A DNA stretch of 64,000 nucleotides from an uncultured Lachnospiraceae bacterium. GTDB taxonomy: Bacteria > Bacillota > Clostridia > Lachnospirales > Lachnospiraceae. A program made the position numbers and the translations under genes. The stretch lies in the NCBI GenBank assembly GCA_945949085.1, contig CAMFDJ010000003.1, positions 62,001 through 126,000 of the forward strand. Reading direction: 5' to 3'. Positions within the stretch are counted from its first letter, which is position 1, and the number at the start of each line of letters is the position of its first letter. Positions 17,122 through 26,343 of this stretch are shown here, in pieces. Below the pieces are notes generated by a model. That model did no database searches and was not told the DNA's origin. It saw only the letters and a list, made by a program, of their open reading frames with translations.

Positions 17122-18396
17122 TCAAGAAGCTAATGGTTCATCGGGAGGAAGTAATCCTTCTCGTTGTAATAGTTTCTTGGCTTGCTTGATAGCTTTTGCC
17201 TTTTGCTTTTCAACAAGAGCTATGGGCATATCGATTTTGTAAAGATCGCTCGGATTCCACTGCTCACCAGTAGACAGCATCTGGTAGATAGCGGTAAGAA
17301 TCATACGGGCAATAGCGATAATGGCTCTTTTCTTGCCACGGCGTTTGACAAGAGAATCATATTTCTTTTTGTAGTAAGGAGATTTATCAGATTTTACGGC
17401 TGCATGAGCACATTGTACTAATGCAGGTTTGAGGTAGACACCGGCACGTGTAATCCGAACAGACTTCTTCTTACCAGCAGATTCATTGCTGCCTGGTGTA
17501 AGACCAGCCCAGCAACATAAACGTTTGGAACTTGAGAACTGAGACATATCAGTACCGATTTCGGAGATGATAGTGATTGCACTATCACGTTTGACACCCG
17601 GAATGGTACAGAGGAACTGGACAGCATTTTCAAAATCAGGATTAGAAGAAATCATATTTTCAATCATTTTATCAACATCATTGATTTCAGCTGTGATATA
17701 ATCCATATGTGCGCGGACGAGGCGCATACGGTATTTTTGGGCATCAGTCATCTGATATCCTTCGATGGATTCTATAACAGCATCTTCTTTGGATTTGAGG
17801 CTCCTAAGAAGCTTAGATGCGATTTCTTCGTGGTTAATGGATGTACCCGATTGTTCAAGCAGATAGTCGATAATGGATGTGGATGACTTCCCAAAGATAT
17901 CGGAAACAACTGAATCTAATGCAACATTACAAACAGTAAGAGCATTCTGATATCTATTCTTTTCACTTGAACGGCAGGAAACTAATTTATAGCGATACCT
18001 TGTATATTCTCGCAAAATGCGGATTTTCTTACAAGGAACATAACTGCCTCTGACAAGTCCAAGACGGAACAAATCTCCAATCCATTTAGAATCTTTGGCA
18101 TCATCTTTGTTGCCCTTCACCGCCTTTACCCATTTAGGATTGGCAATGACAACATTGATTTCATCTTCCAAAAGATTAAAGACAGGAACCCAGTATTTAC
18201 CTGTGGATTCCATACAGACATCATGGCAATCATTGTCGAGAAGCCATTGCTTGAATTTAAGAATTGAATTGTTGAAAGTGGAAAAGCGCTTCTTTTGGTA
18301 AGAAGGCTCAATACCACCGGTGGTTTTGACGATTGTGGCAACGAGAAAAGATTTGTGAACATCGACACCACAACAGGTTTGATAAGTAACTTTCAT
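17122..18396 (-). CDS. IS110 family transposase
   Basis: 424 aa from ATG 18396 (AAGGAGT 7 bp upstream). The N-terminal DEDD RuvC-like domain shows CGVDVHKSF and CMESTGKYW. A coiled linker follows, then the C-terminal Transposase_20 domain with the segment IPGVKRDSAITIISEIG and LCCWAGLTPGSNESAGK carrying the catalytic Ser. The length is usual for the family, without frameshift, so it may be active. IS110 recombinases use a structured bridge RNA from the noncoding end of the element. A hairpin fitting such an RNA lies upstream at 18581-18621. Confidence 0.95.
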   Translation of the reverse strand: MKVTYQTCCGVDVHKSFLVATIVKTTGGIEPSYQKKRFSTFNNSILKFKQWLLDNDCHDVCMESTGKYWVPVFNLLEDEINVVIANPKWVKAVKGNKDDAKDSKWIGDLFRLGLVRGSYVPCKKIRILREYTRYRYKLVSCRSSEKNRYQNALTVCNVALDSVVSDIFGKSSTSIIDYLLEQSGTSINHEEIASKLLRSLKSKEDAVIESIEGYQMTDAQKYRMRLVRAHMDYITAEINDVDKMIENMISSNPDFENAVQFLCTIPGVKRDSAITIISEIGTDMSQFSSSKRLCCWAGLTPGSNESAGKKKSVRITRAGVYLKPALVQCAHAAVKSDKSPYYKKKYDSLVKRRGKKRAIIAIARMILTAIYQMLSTGEQWNPSDLYKIDMPIALVEKQKAKAIKQAKKLLQREGLLPPDEPLAS

Positions 18397-18580
18397 AGTC
18401 AGACTCCTTTCGTAAAAGATAAGAAGCCATTGACTGAACTGCCACACAATTAAACTAAGGCGCTTAAACAATTCTTAGTGTACGGATTCGTAATACCACT
18501 CATTTGTGCTTGAAAAGGCAGAACTTACACTGATTTTTATGCTGTCTAAAACGAAGAAAGTTTTTACAACTCCTCCTCCC

Positions 18581-18621
18581 GTGCTTTGTAGTGTAGCTTC
18601 TTGCAAACTATTCTACAGCAC
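18581..18621 (-). ncRNA. Bridge-RNA-like hairpin of the IS110 element
   Basis: GTGCT (18581-18585) pairs with AGCAC (18617-18621), GTAG (18588-18591) with CTAC (18613-18616) and TAG (18594-18596) with CTA (18608-18610). These are separated by small internal loops and close an 11-nt loop. Internal loops in a hairpin upstream of the transposase are the layout of IS110 bridge RNA. The RNA call is inference; the fold is read directly. Confidence 0.4.
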
Positions 18622-18657
18622 AGCGTAGAGGGTTGAAACACTTTCATTACTATTTGT

Positions 18658-18677
18658 GCCGCCAACTGAAAGGCGGC
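18658..18677 (+). promoter_or_regulatory. GC hairpin just before the YfhO start
   Basis: GCCGCC (18658-18663), an 8-nt loop and GGCGGC (18672-18677): a perfect 6-bp GC stem ending 5 bp before the GGAG ribosome site of the next gene. It could be the end of the IS, an mRNA-stabilising 5' hairpin or a translation control element. Confidence 0.4.
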
Positions 18678-18692
18678 GGAATGGAGATTTTT

Positions 18693-21600
18693 ATGAAGAT
18701 CAATATTTTGCCAAATTTTCATATAGACAAATGGGAAGATGATTATCAGGATGAGTTCAAGCCGTTCTACACAGGCAATAAGAAGTGGGAGGAACCGATC
18801 GTCAATGACACCTTATACCTTGCCGCATTTCTGATCCCCTTCTGTGCCCTGCTTTTTTTTATGTTCTCCTTTGGTTTTGCACCATTTGGCGATAACTGTA
18901 TGTTTGTTGTCGACGGAGCATTGAATAATCTCCCTGTTTTCACACAGTTTGTCACGCAGTTACGCGGCGGAGATTTCCATCTCTTCTCCTTACAGGGCAC
19001 GACAGGAGGCGAATTGTATTCTTCCTTTGCATTCTTTATGGCGAGCCCTTTCACTCTGATTGCCGCATTATTCGACCAGTCTGCGGCCGTCGGCGTCCTA
19101 TCTGTTCTTACCGTGTTGCGCATTGCACTCAGCGCCCCTATTTTTCTGTATTACCTGACACATCGACTGATCGGTAAGCGTGGCAGCAAGTATGATATTA
19201 CCTTGTTGCTGTTCCCTCTTGGCTATGCCATGAGTTCCTTTGCGCTGGTGCAGTACAACGATTTCATGTTCTTGGATGTCTTCATGCTCTTCCCCCTGCT
19301 CATGCTTGGTTTAGAGCGCATCCTCGTCGGGCAATCCGGTAAGCTCTATTATATTGTTTTGTCTCTATGCCTTTTTAGTAACTTCTATTTGGGCATCATT
19401 GTGTTATTGTTGTCATTCCTGTTATATTTCTTTTTTTCAAACAGGCATGCAACAGAAACTCTGACCGGTGTTCCAAAACTTCTCCTTATGGATGTGTGTG
19501 CCCTTTGCACGAGCGCTGTCACTGTGATCCCGGGAATGATCGGTCTCTATCGCAACATAATCTCCGCATTTACCATGCCACAGCCCTATACCATCACACA
19601 GCTTGGCACGTTCTTTTTAGAGCACTTTTTCTATAACACACCTTCCTATGCCACCACTGCCTCTTATGGCTGTAATCTTTACATAGGGAGCATTATGCTT
19701 GTTTTGATCGCGCTTCATTTTCTGAATCAGAACCTGCCTGTCAAGAAGAGAATTGCAGATTGTGTGCTGTTGCTTTTCTTTATCCTGTTTTTGACATATT
19801 CAAGCACGAATATGCTGATGCAGCTTATGCTTGGCAGAGAAACGTCGTTTACCTGCTTTTCCTTTGTGTACCTTTTTGTGCTTTTGATCATGGCATTTGA
19901 TACGTTCTATGCCATTCGCGATATTCCGCTTTGGAGGGTACTTGTTGCTTGTGTACTTCCTATTACACTTGCCATGGTCGCACTGAATCTGGCAGATCCG
20001 CTTCCAAATTTTTCATCTGTCAACATGACGATAGATCTGTTGATTCTCTATACCATCTTTGTGCTTTTGTTCCGCCTTGGCAGTATCAAACGGAAGGTAT
20101 TCTATACCCTGCTGGTATCCGTTGGTGTATTAGAGCTCTTGGCAAATGCCTATCAGAATGAGTACTGTCTGTCTCAAGAGAGAAACACACTGGAAATGGT
20201 ACTGACAAATACCTCTGACTCTGAATATGCCGGTTCTCTGGAAACCGGTCGTAGCGAGGTCTTCATGCAGGAGGCAACTCCGGACACCAATATGAATCAC
20301 CTTTTTTCCCGGTATGGCAGCAATCCGCTTCTTTCGCATACCGTCACGACTCCTGCCGTTCCGCTTTATGACAGCCTTTCCGGACTGCGGTATCTGTATT
20401 GCACAACTGCATATGAGGATATATCTCCCAATACCAATCACTTTACACAGGTTGCGAAAACGGAAGATTATACCATATACGAAAACAAATTTGCATTTCC
20501 TACCGCCTTTACCGTTACAGGTTCACTGCAAAATGTGGTTGATACCTCCACGGAAGTAACCCGTATCAACTCAGTTGCCAAAGCGCTCGGTGCCTCGCAG
20601 GAACTCTTGACGGATGCCAACATCACACCCTCTGTGTCTGCCTCTATGCCGGACACAGTCAAAATCAGTGATCTGGGTAATCAGATTTACGGTTTTTCCA
20701 AACAATACAGTGAAGAAATTGAAAGTCTGGATTTTACCTATTATTACAGCTTGAAATTTAAATTTATTGCACCAAAGGATGGGGAATTATATATTTCCTC
20801 TCCCACCATTGACTATTATGATAACGTTAAATGGGGAAGCGAATATACGTTCCGCCTTTTAGATCCTTTGGATCTTTCCTTAGACAGAATGTTTTCTTTC
20901 CATGCATACTATCTGAACAATGCCGTCATGCAGGAGCTTCACGATAAGACGCAGGCTGCCGCATGCAACATTATGTATCGCGGCAGTGATACCATTCAAA
21001 TACAGACGGATACTGATGCTTCGTCCACACTGCTCACGATTCTGCCGTATTCCGACTTCTACACCGTCACTGTTGACGGAAAACGCGTGGATATCGCATA
21101 TGATTTTGAAGGACAGCTTGCTGTTCCTGTTGATTCCGGTTCCCATGAGGTTCGTGTCAGCTATCACTTCATTCCATTTACGATTGGGCTATGGCTTAGT
21201 CTGTTTAGCCTGGTGATCCTTTGTGCTGTTGCGCTTTGCAGGAAGTGGATACCTCTGCCACACCATGACGAGAAAGGAACTGCCTACAGACTGCTCTGCA
21301 GCTTTACCTCCTGGTGTCGGGATAACTATGTATACCTGCTTTCCTTCCTCTTACCGCTTTTCATGTTCCTTGCCCTCATGGTGTACATGAATACGGAACC
21401 CTTTGGCACTTATACGCTTTTTGAGGGGGATGGTGTGCAGATTGAGCTTCCTTCCATTATCAATTCTGCCCGAACAGCCAAAGAAGCACCTCACGCACAT
21501 GTCTGGAACGGAGGCGGTGGATATCAGAAAGCCAATTCTGGCTCTCTGCTGTATCGCATTCTCCCGCTCCATGCCATTCCATTGTACATCATGTTGCGCA

Positions 21601-23882
21601 CTATTCTGACAATTTCACTGCTTGGACCATGCTTTGTGTTCTATCTGACACATCGCCTTCATGGAAAACGTGCCGACAAGCGTGATGTGCGTACCTTGAT
21701 TGCGGCTTTGTCTTATAGTCTTTGCAGCTATGTGATCATGATGTTCAACAATACAGGCTGGTACACCGGTCTGCTTCTGTTGCCATTTATTATGCTGGGC
21801 ATGGACTATCTGATGATCAAAGGCAAGAAACGCTACTATATTTTCTTCCTTGGTCTGTGCATAACAAAGCAATACTATATTGCAATGTTTATCTGCTTTT
21901 ATCTGGTCATCCGGTTCTTTACCTATGATTTTAAAGACTTTAAGGATTTTGTACGCAAAGGGCTGCGATTTGCTCTGTCAAGTTTGGGAATGGTGCTGTT
22001 ATGCGCAAATTCTATTTTCGGGACATTGACTGCACTGAATGCCTCTACCTATGGTGCCGAGATAGGAAGTGCTGCAGGCGAAGCCGCCGGAGCAGCAGCT
22101 TCCCTGTTGCCTGCGCACTATTTCTTTGATAGTTGGACTTATTACATCAATCAGCTACTGTTCCTGCCGGATTCCTTCTATATCTCTTGGAATGAGGGAA
22201 ATGCCAATATCTATTTTGGCATCCTGCCCGTCTTCTTGATTGCTGTATATCTGATTGCAAAACATGTTTCCATAAAAGATAAACTGCGTTTTCTCTTTTC
22301 CATGGGATTATTGTTCGTTACTTTGAATGAGTCTGTACTCAACTTCATTTTTAACGGATTGCACTATCAGAACGGTGTACCTAACAGATTTTCATTCCTG
22401 CTTGCTTTCACAGCAGCCGGCATTTGTTATGACAGCATCTGTCTGATCAGAAAAGAATCTCCCCTGCGACTGTCTTTGGCATTTTTGTTGACATGCGGGG
22501 TATTTGGAGTTTCCTTTTTCTGCTCGGAACAAACCGGTGCGCTGACGACTTCTTTTGCAATATCCATGGTATTATTACTTTCCTATTTTATCCTGCAGTT
22601 ATGCTATCGCTTGCTGAAAAGCCGCAGAGTGGTTTTGTCAGCTTTATGCACTGCGCTTTTCTGCTTCGAGATGCTTACTAATTCTTTCATTTTAGCAAAT
22701 GAAAGCCCGACATTGACGGATATTTTAACCATTATAGAACCTGCCGTCACTTATTTACGTGAAACAAAGGATATCGACAACTCACTGGAACGAATTTCCA
22801 TTCAGTCTCCGGTTAATCAGAATTATCCTTATACACAGAACATCAAATCCAATCATATTTTTGCCGCCGGTTCCATTACGCCTTATCAGAAGAACTATGC
22901 AAATTTGATTGGCTGTAGCACAAGTAGCAATGCACTTGTCAATTTCTTTTCCGCTACACCGATGGGCAACGCGCTTGGCTGCAATCGCTATCTGATTATG
23001 ACACGTTTTGGCATGTCCGAAATGTCGGAAGACTATGATAATTACGAACTGATTGCCGTGCAGGGGGATAATTATATCCTGCAGAATCATTATTGTCTGC
23101 CTTTCGGCTATGCACTGCCCTCTTCAGCAGTCGCTTTGCAGGAAGACACCACTACTCCTTATGATTATTGGTCTAAACTCCAATATGTAATGAATGGTTC
23201 TGATGATATCATCTCTGTATATCCTGTCTACCATGTGGATGATACAACAGAGAACAAATTAACTGACTATTCTTACAATTTAACCATGACTCCGCAAGGT
23301 CAAGGACTGTTCCGTTTCCACTTCACAGTTCCTAAGACCGGTATGGTATACCTTATGCTTGCTGATTTTCAGTATGTTGGCGAATACAAAGAAGGAGATG
23401 TTGTAGATATTGAGTTTGATGCCTCCGATTATGCACGAAGTAACGAAGAAGAAATCTTGACCCTATGTGTATTCAACAAAGATGCTTTCTACGAATTGTA
23501 TGATGATTTAAGTGCGCACCCTCTTGTTATTGATGCTTTCACCAACGATACAATCAATGGTCATATTGACATGCCTGAAGATGCCATTGTAAGCTTCGCC
23601 ATGCCGTATGATGCCAACTGGAAAGCGTATGTGGACGGCACCCAGACAGAGAGCGTGGCTCTGGCAGATGCCTTCCATGCGATCTATGTACCGGAAGGCG
23701 AACATGAAATCCACTTAGAATATGATCCGCCTAAAAAGACCAACTGGTACCTTGTCATCCAGCGCACATCCTGGGTGGTATTCCTGCTTCTTTGCGCGTT
23801 GGCCGGCTATATGCACTATCGAAAAAAGAAGTTCGCCGCGGAAGAACCCGATGCTTCGGTACCTACAAACTCAGAAAATTAA
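18693..23882 (+). CDS. Double-length YfhO family membrane protein
   Basis: 1729 aa from ATG 18693 (GGAG 6 bp upstream). Two YfhO-type units lie in tandem, about 1-860 and 870-1729. Each begins with a membrane helix and an acidic loop (FGDNCMFVVDG; FEGDGVQIELP). Each goes on to YLTHRLIGKR / YLTHRLHGKR and a block of about 12 membrane helices, then an extracellular beta-rich part with a closing hydrophobic helix. YfhO proteins are GT-C-fold enzymes that glycosylate wall polymers such as lipoteichoic acid from lipid-linked sugars; usual length is about 850-900 aa. The fusion suggests a built-in heterodimer. The gene stands alone between IS110 and a bidirectional terminator. Confidence 0.88.
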   Translation: MKINILPNFHIDKWEDDYQDEFKPFYTGNKKWEEPIVNDTLYLAAFLIPFCALLFFMFSFGFAPFGDNCMFVVDGALNNLPVFTQFVTQLRGGDFHLFSLQGTTGGELYSSFAFFMASPFTLIAALFDQSAAVGVLSVLTVLRIALSAPIFLYYLTHRLIGKRGSKYDITLLLFPLGYAMSSFALVQYNDFMFLDVFMLFPLLMLGLERILVGQSGKLYYIVLSLCLFSNFYLGIIVLLLSFLLYFFFSNRHATETLTGVPKLLLMDVCALCTSAVTVIPGMIGLYRNIISAFTMPQPYTITQLGTFFLEHFFYNTPSYATTASYGCNLYIGSIMLVLIALHFLNQNLPVKKRIADCVLLLFFILFLTYSSTNMLMQLMLGRETSFTCFSFVYLFVLLIMAFDTFYAIRDIPLWRVLVACVLPITLAMVALNLADPLPNFSSVNMTIDLLILYTIFVLLFRLGSIKRKVFYTLLVSVGVLELLANAYQNEYCLSQERNTLEMVLTNTSDSEYAGSLETGRSEVFMQEATPDTNMNHLFSRYGSNPLLSHTVTTPAVPLYDSLSGLRYLYCTTAYEDISPNTNHFTQVAKTEDYTIYENKFAFPTAFTVTGSLQNVVDTSTEVTRINSVAKALGASQELLTDANITPSVSASMPDTVKISDLGNQIYGFSKQYSEEIESLDFTYYYSLKFKFIAPKDGELYISSPTIDYYDNVKWGSEYTFRLLDPLDLSLDRMFSFHAYYLNNAVMQELHDKTQAAACNIMYRGSDTIQIQTDTDASSTLLTILPYSDFYTVTVDGKRVDIAYDFEGQLAVPVDSGSHEVRVSYHFIPFTIGLWLSLFSLVILCAVALCRKWIPLPHHDEKGTAYRLLCSFTSWCRDNYVYLLSFLLPLFMFLALMVYMNTEPFGTYTLFEGDGVQIELPSIINSARTAKEAPHAHVWNGGGGYQKANSGSLLYRILPLHAIPLYIMLRTILTISLLGPCFVFYLTHRLHGKRADKRDVRTLIAALSYSLCSYVIMMFNNTGWYTGLLLLPFIMLGMDYLMIKGKKRYYIFFLGLCITKQYYIAMFICFYLVIRFFTYDFKDFKDFVRKGLRFALSSLGMVLLCANSIFGTLTALNASTYGAEIGSAAGEAAGAAASLLPAHYFFDSWTYYINQLLFLPDSFYISWNEGNANIYFGILPVFLIAVYLIAKHVSIKDKLRFLFSMGLLFVTLNESVLNFIFNGLHYQNGVPNRFSFLLAFTAAGICYDSICLIRKESPLRLSLAFLLTCGVFGVSFFCSEQTGALTTSFAISMVLLLSYFILQLCYRLLKSRRVVLSALCTALFCFEMLTNSFILANESPTLTDILTIIEPAVTYLRETKDIDNSLERISIQSPVNQNYPYTQNIKSNHIFAAGSITPYQKNYANLIGCSTSSNALVNFFSATPMGNALGCNRYLIMTRFGMSEMSEDYDNYELIAVQGDNYILQNHYCLPFGYALPSSAVALQEDTTTPYDYWSKLQYVMNGSDDIISVYPVYHVDDTTENKLTDYSYNLTMTPQGQGLFRFHFTVPKTGMVYLMLADFQYVGEYKEGDVVDIEFDASDYARSNEEEILTLCVFNKDAFYELYDDLSAHPLVIDAFTNDTINGHIDMPEDAIVSFAMPYDANWKAYVDGTQTESVALADAFHAIYVPEGEHEIHLEYDPPKKTNWYLVIQRTSWVVFLLLCALAGYMHYRKKKFAAEEPDASVPTNSEN

Positions 23883-23896
23883 CAAAATGACAGAAT

Positions 23897-23955
23897 AAAA
23901 GGATTCACCTGCTACATGTCCTATGTGACGTAAGTAGCTTGTGAATCCTTTTTTA
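23897..23955. terminator. Bidirectional terminator
   Basis: AAAAGGATTCAC (23897-23908) pairs with GTGAATCCTTTT (23941-23952), with a further inner pairing (CTAC with GTAG). Runs of T follow on the plus strand and, read leftward, on the minus strand. It serves the YfhO gene and the convergent epimerase gene. Confidence 0.88.
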
Positions 23956-25032
23956 TTCTTCTTTTTGCAAGTTTGCTTCTACCGTCTCCCGAATCCCCTT
24001 TGTAAACTCTGTATCCGGAACGTATCCCGTATCTTCCCGAAGTGCCGTAATATCCGCGCACAAATGCATCGTCTGCTGTGGATGATAAGCAATCTCCCCA
24101 AATCCTATATAGCTTTGCACAAACTCCTCAAAACTCTCTGACGCCTCGCGCTCTCTTTGATCCCGGTCGTTCTTTGTTCTATATTCCCATACTGCTTTTG
24201 CACATTCCTCGACATAGCTTCTTAGAGGTTTTCCCACTCCGCTGCCAAGGCAATAGACACGACCATCTTTTCCGTTCTTCGCAAGTGCCAGAATGGCATC
24301 TGCTGCATCCACACTGTACAGATAGTCCCAGATCTGTTCACCTTTTGTCAGAGGCATTTTTTCTCCCTTTGCAAGCTTGCTGATCAGCGTCGGAAGCATT
24401 GCCTGCTGCCCGTCATAAGGGCCGTAGACGCTAAGGATCCTCGTCCAGATATGCCGGATGCCAAGCTGACTGCAAAGAAGCCTGCTCATCTGTCCGGCGC
24501 AAAGCTTCGCAATGCCGTAGCCCATTTGCGGAAACGTCGGTGTCTGCGGCGTAATATTCCCTTCTACTCTGCCGTACTCAGCCTGAGAACCGGCACCGAT
24601 AAAAGTATCGCAAGAAAGCGCTTTCGCCAGTCTGACCGCATCCAGTGTGTGCTGAATATTTTTCAGTTGCAGCGCGGTGTCGTTTCTGGCTGCTCCTGTG
24701 GTGCCATTCCATGCTAGATGGATGAATATGGTATTTTCTTTTTGTGTGGGATTCTCCGGCTCTATCCTTCCGTTCTGACTGCTCCATGCCCGCAAAAGCT
24801 TTTCATTCTTATCCTTCTCATCCTTCGTAGCATCTGCCTCGCACATCTGTGCATACGCTTCATATTCGGACAAGTCAATTTGCATGACAGTCACCAGCGG
24901 ATGCTTTGGCAACTGTCTGATACGTGTCGACTCCCTGTGGCAGATTGCAAGCACCGGTATGTCTCTCTCTATGCATTTTTGAATCAAAGCCATCCCGATC
25001 GCACCGGTCGGTCCTGTGATCACAACCTTCAT
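23953..25032 (-). CDS. NAD-dependent epimerase/dehydratase (SDR), likely terminal CDP-deoxysugar reductase
   Basis: 359 aa, extended SDR fold. The Rossmann motif GPTGAIG is at 7-13, and the active-site YGIAK (Y-x3-K) near residue 172 is preceded by GAGSQAEYG. It lies downstream on the same strand of rfbF, rfbH and rfbG. In CDP-3,6-dideoxyhexose pathways the last step is a 4-keto reduction by an SDR of this kind (CDP-paratose or CDP-abequose synthase). The product stereochemistry cannot be read from sequence. A 35-residue acidic/charged insertion (DEKDKNEKLL...) after the second strand is unusual. Confidence 0.75.
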   Translation of the reverse strand: MKVVITGPTGAIGMALIQKCIERDIPVLAICHRESTRIRQLPKHPLVTVMQIDLSEYEAYAQMCEADATKDEKDKNEKLLRAWSSQNGRIEPENPTQKENTIFIHLAWNGTTGAARNDTALQLKNIQHTLDAVRLAKALSCDTFIGAGSQAEYGRVEGNITPQTPTFPQMGYGIAKLCAGQMSRLLCSQLGIRHIWTRILSVYGPYDGQQAMLPTLISKLAKGEKMPLTKGEQIWDYLYSVDAADAILALAKNGKDGRVYCLGSGVGKPLRSYVEECAKAVWEYRTKNDRDQREREASESFEEFVQSYIGFGEIAYHPQQTMHLCADITALREDTGYVPDTEFTKGIRETVEANLQKEE

Positions 25033-25078
25033 TTATTTCTTAGTCCTTCCATTCCTTTATGCCGGTTCATATGATATC

Positions 25079-26161
25079 CTAAAACTGTCTTCCATCAGAC
25101 AGGATAAATTCTTCTAATCGCGGAAGTGTAAATGTTACCTTGCCATACTCTCTACCATCTACTAGACCCTTTTCAATCAATCTGCTTCGATATACCGCAA
25201 ACTTTGAAGAATTCATGGAAAGTCTTTCTCTTACCGCCTGCACCCTCTTATCCTTTGTACATGCCATCTCTTTTAACACAGTTTTTTCCATTGGAGCCAG
25301 TTCTGACCATATCTTTCCATAGACAAAATCCGCAAGATACTGGTCGTATTTCGGCAAAATAGTTTCCATATGAATCTCATTGGTCTCACATATGGAATCC
25401 CAAACGAGATATCCCATCAATTGAAAGGCAAACGAATAGCCTTTGGTAAACCATGCCAACTGTTCCGCTCGTTCACGCTCTATCTCAAACACCTGCATAT
25501 AAGAATGTATGACCGCTGTCGTATTCAACGGTTCTAATTCTTCCAATTTAGCCCTATATAAAAAAGTGAGTGATGCATCATTTTTTATTGCATTCACATT
25601 TTGCAAAAGACCTGTCATAAGCACGTAGATATCAAAATCTGCTCTGGCATATGAAGATAATGAATGAGAAAAGTCTGCTATCTGCTCGCAATATGTCACC
25701 TCATCAATGGTTACCAAAATCCTCTTATTCTCTTTCTTCAATATCCGAAGCATCATATACAAAGCATCATATTCATCTGATGCAATCAGCTCCGCTTTTT
25801 CAATAGAAACGCCAAGACCGAGTACTGAAAGATCCAGTTTTGCATTCACAAACATTTTCCTTAAACTATTCTCTCTATATAATCCGCGCGCCAAAGATGC
25901 GATCAGATTATTCTTCGGATTTTCTATGTCTACCACAATCCAATGATCTGATTTCCTGATTCTATTTGCGATATCAGCCATAAGAACCGTTTTTCCACAC
26001 CCTCTTACTCCGGTAAGAAACCACCCCCTAAATGTAGGGACTTTTCTGTTTAAATCTTGTTCTATTGAATAGATGAGTGCTTCTCTTGTGACATATTGAG
26101 GCGGAATATAGCTGAATTGCAACGTAAAAGGATTATCCTCTTTTTTTAAATTTGTAACCAA
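25079..26161 (-). CDS. AAA ATPase with C-terminal winged helix (archaeal-ATPase-like)
   Basis: 360 aa. Walker A GVRGCGKT (51-58), Walker B ILVTIDEV (about 146-153) and sensor-like YVLMTGLLQN match the AAA_16 / 'ATPase, predominantly archaeal' group of STAND-related NTPases. The last 90 residues look like a winged helix (LKEMACTKDKRVQAVRERL, SRLIEKGLV). The role is unknown; relatives act as regulators or in mobile elements. It interrupts the deoxysugar cluster and has its own upstream region with six GTTATA palindromes. Confidence 0.8.
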   Translation of the reverse strand: MVTNLKKEDNPFTLQFSYIPPQYVTREALIYSIEQDLNRKVPTFRGWFLTGVRGCGKTVLMADIANRIRKSDHWIVVDIENPKNNLIASLARGLYRENSLRKMFVNAKLDLSVLGLGVSIEKAELIASDEYDALYMMLRILKKENKRILVTIDEVTYCEQIADFSHSLSSYARADFDIYVLMTGLLQNVNAIKNDASLTFLYRAKLEELEPLNTTAVIHSYMQVFEIERERAEQLAWFTKGYSFAFQLMGYLVWDSICETNEIHMETILPKYDQYLADFVYGKIWSELAPMEKTVLKEMACTKDKRVQAVRERLSMNSSKFAVYRSRLIEKGLVDGREYGKVTFTLPRLEEFILSDGRQF

Positions 26162-26211
26162 AATATACCCCTTTCCTTCTTACTTGACTCTTCTGTTTCA
26201 GTTCTCTTTTT

Positions 26212-26278
26212 GTTATAACTTGTTATAGCCTGTTATAACTCTCTTTTTTTGTTATAACTTGTTATAACTCGTTATAGT
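26212..26278 (-). repeat. Six-copy array of GTTATAAC palindromes, 10-bp phasing
   Basis: GTTATAAC or a one-base variant occurs at 26212, 26222 (GTTATAGC), 26232, 26251, 26261 and 26271 (GTTATAGT). These form two triplets with 10-bp spacing inside each. The array is 50-115 bp upstream of the AAA ATPase start. GTTATAAC is self-complementary, so each copy could be a dimer site on the same helix face. Confidence 0.8.
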
Positions 26279-26343
26279 CTTTCCCAATAGAAATGTCAAT
26301 ATGCGTCGTAGAAAAAGAAAAAAATGAGTCGGAATGAATGTAG

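Larger units (their letters stand above)
17122..18621 (-). mobile_element. IS110-family insertion sequence (minimal extent)
   Basis: The transposase plus about 225 bp of upstream noncoding sequence. IS110 elements lack terminal inverted repeats, and I could not fix the ends. The left edge lies between 17042 and 17121, beside the decayed GHKL remnant, and the right edge between about 18622 and 18680, before the YfhO gene. The insertion marks the right boundary of the accessory region. Confidence 0.75.
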
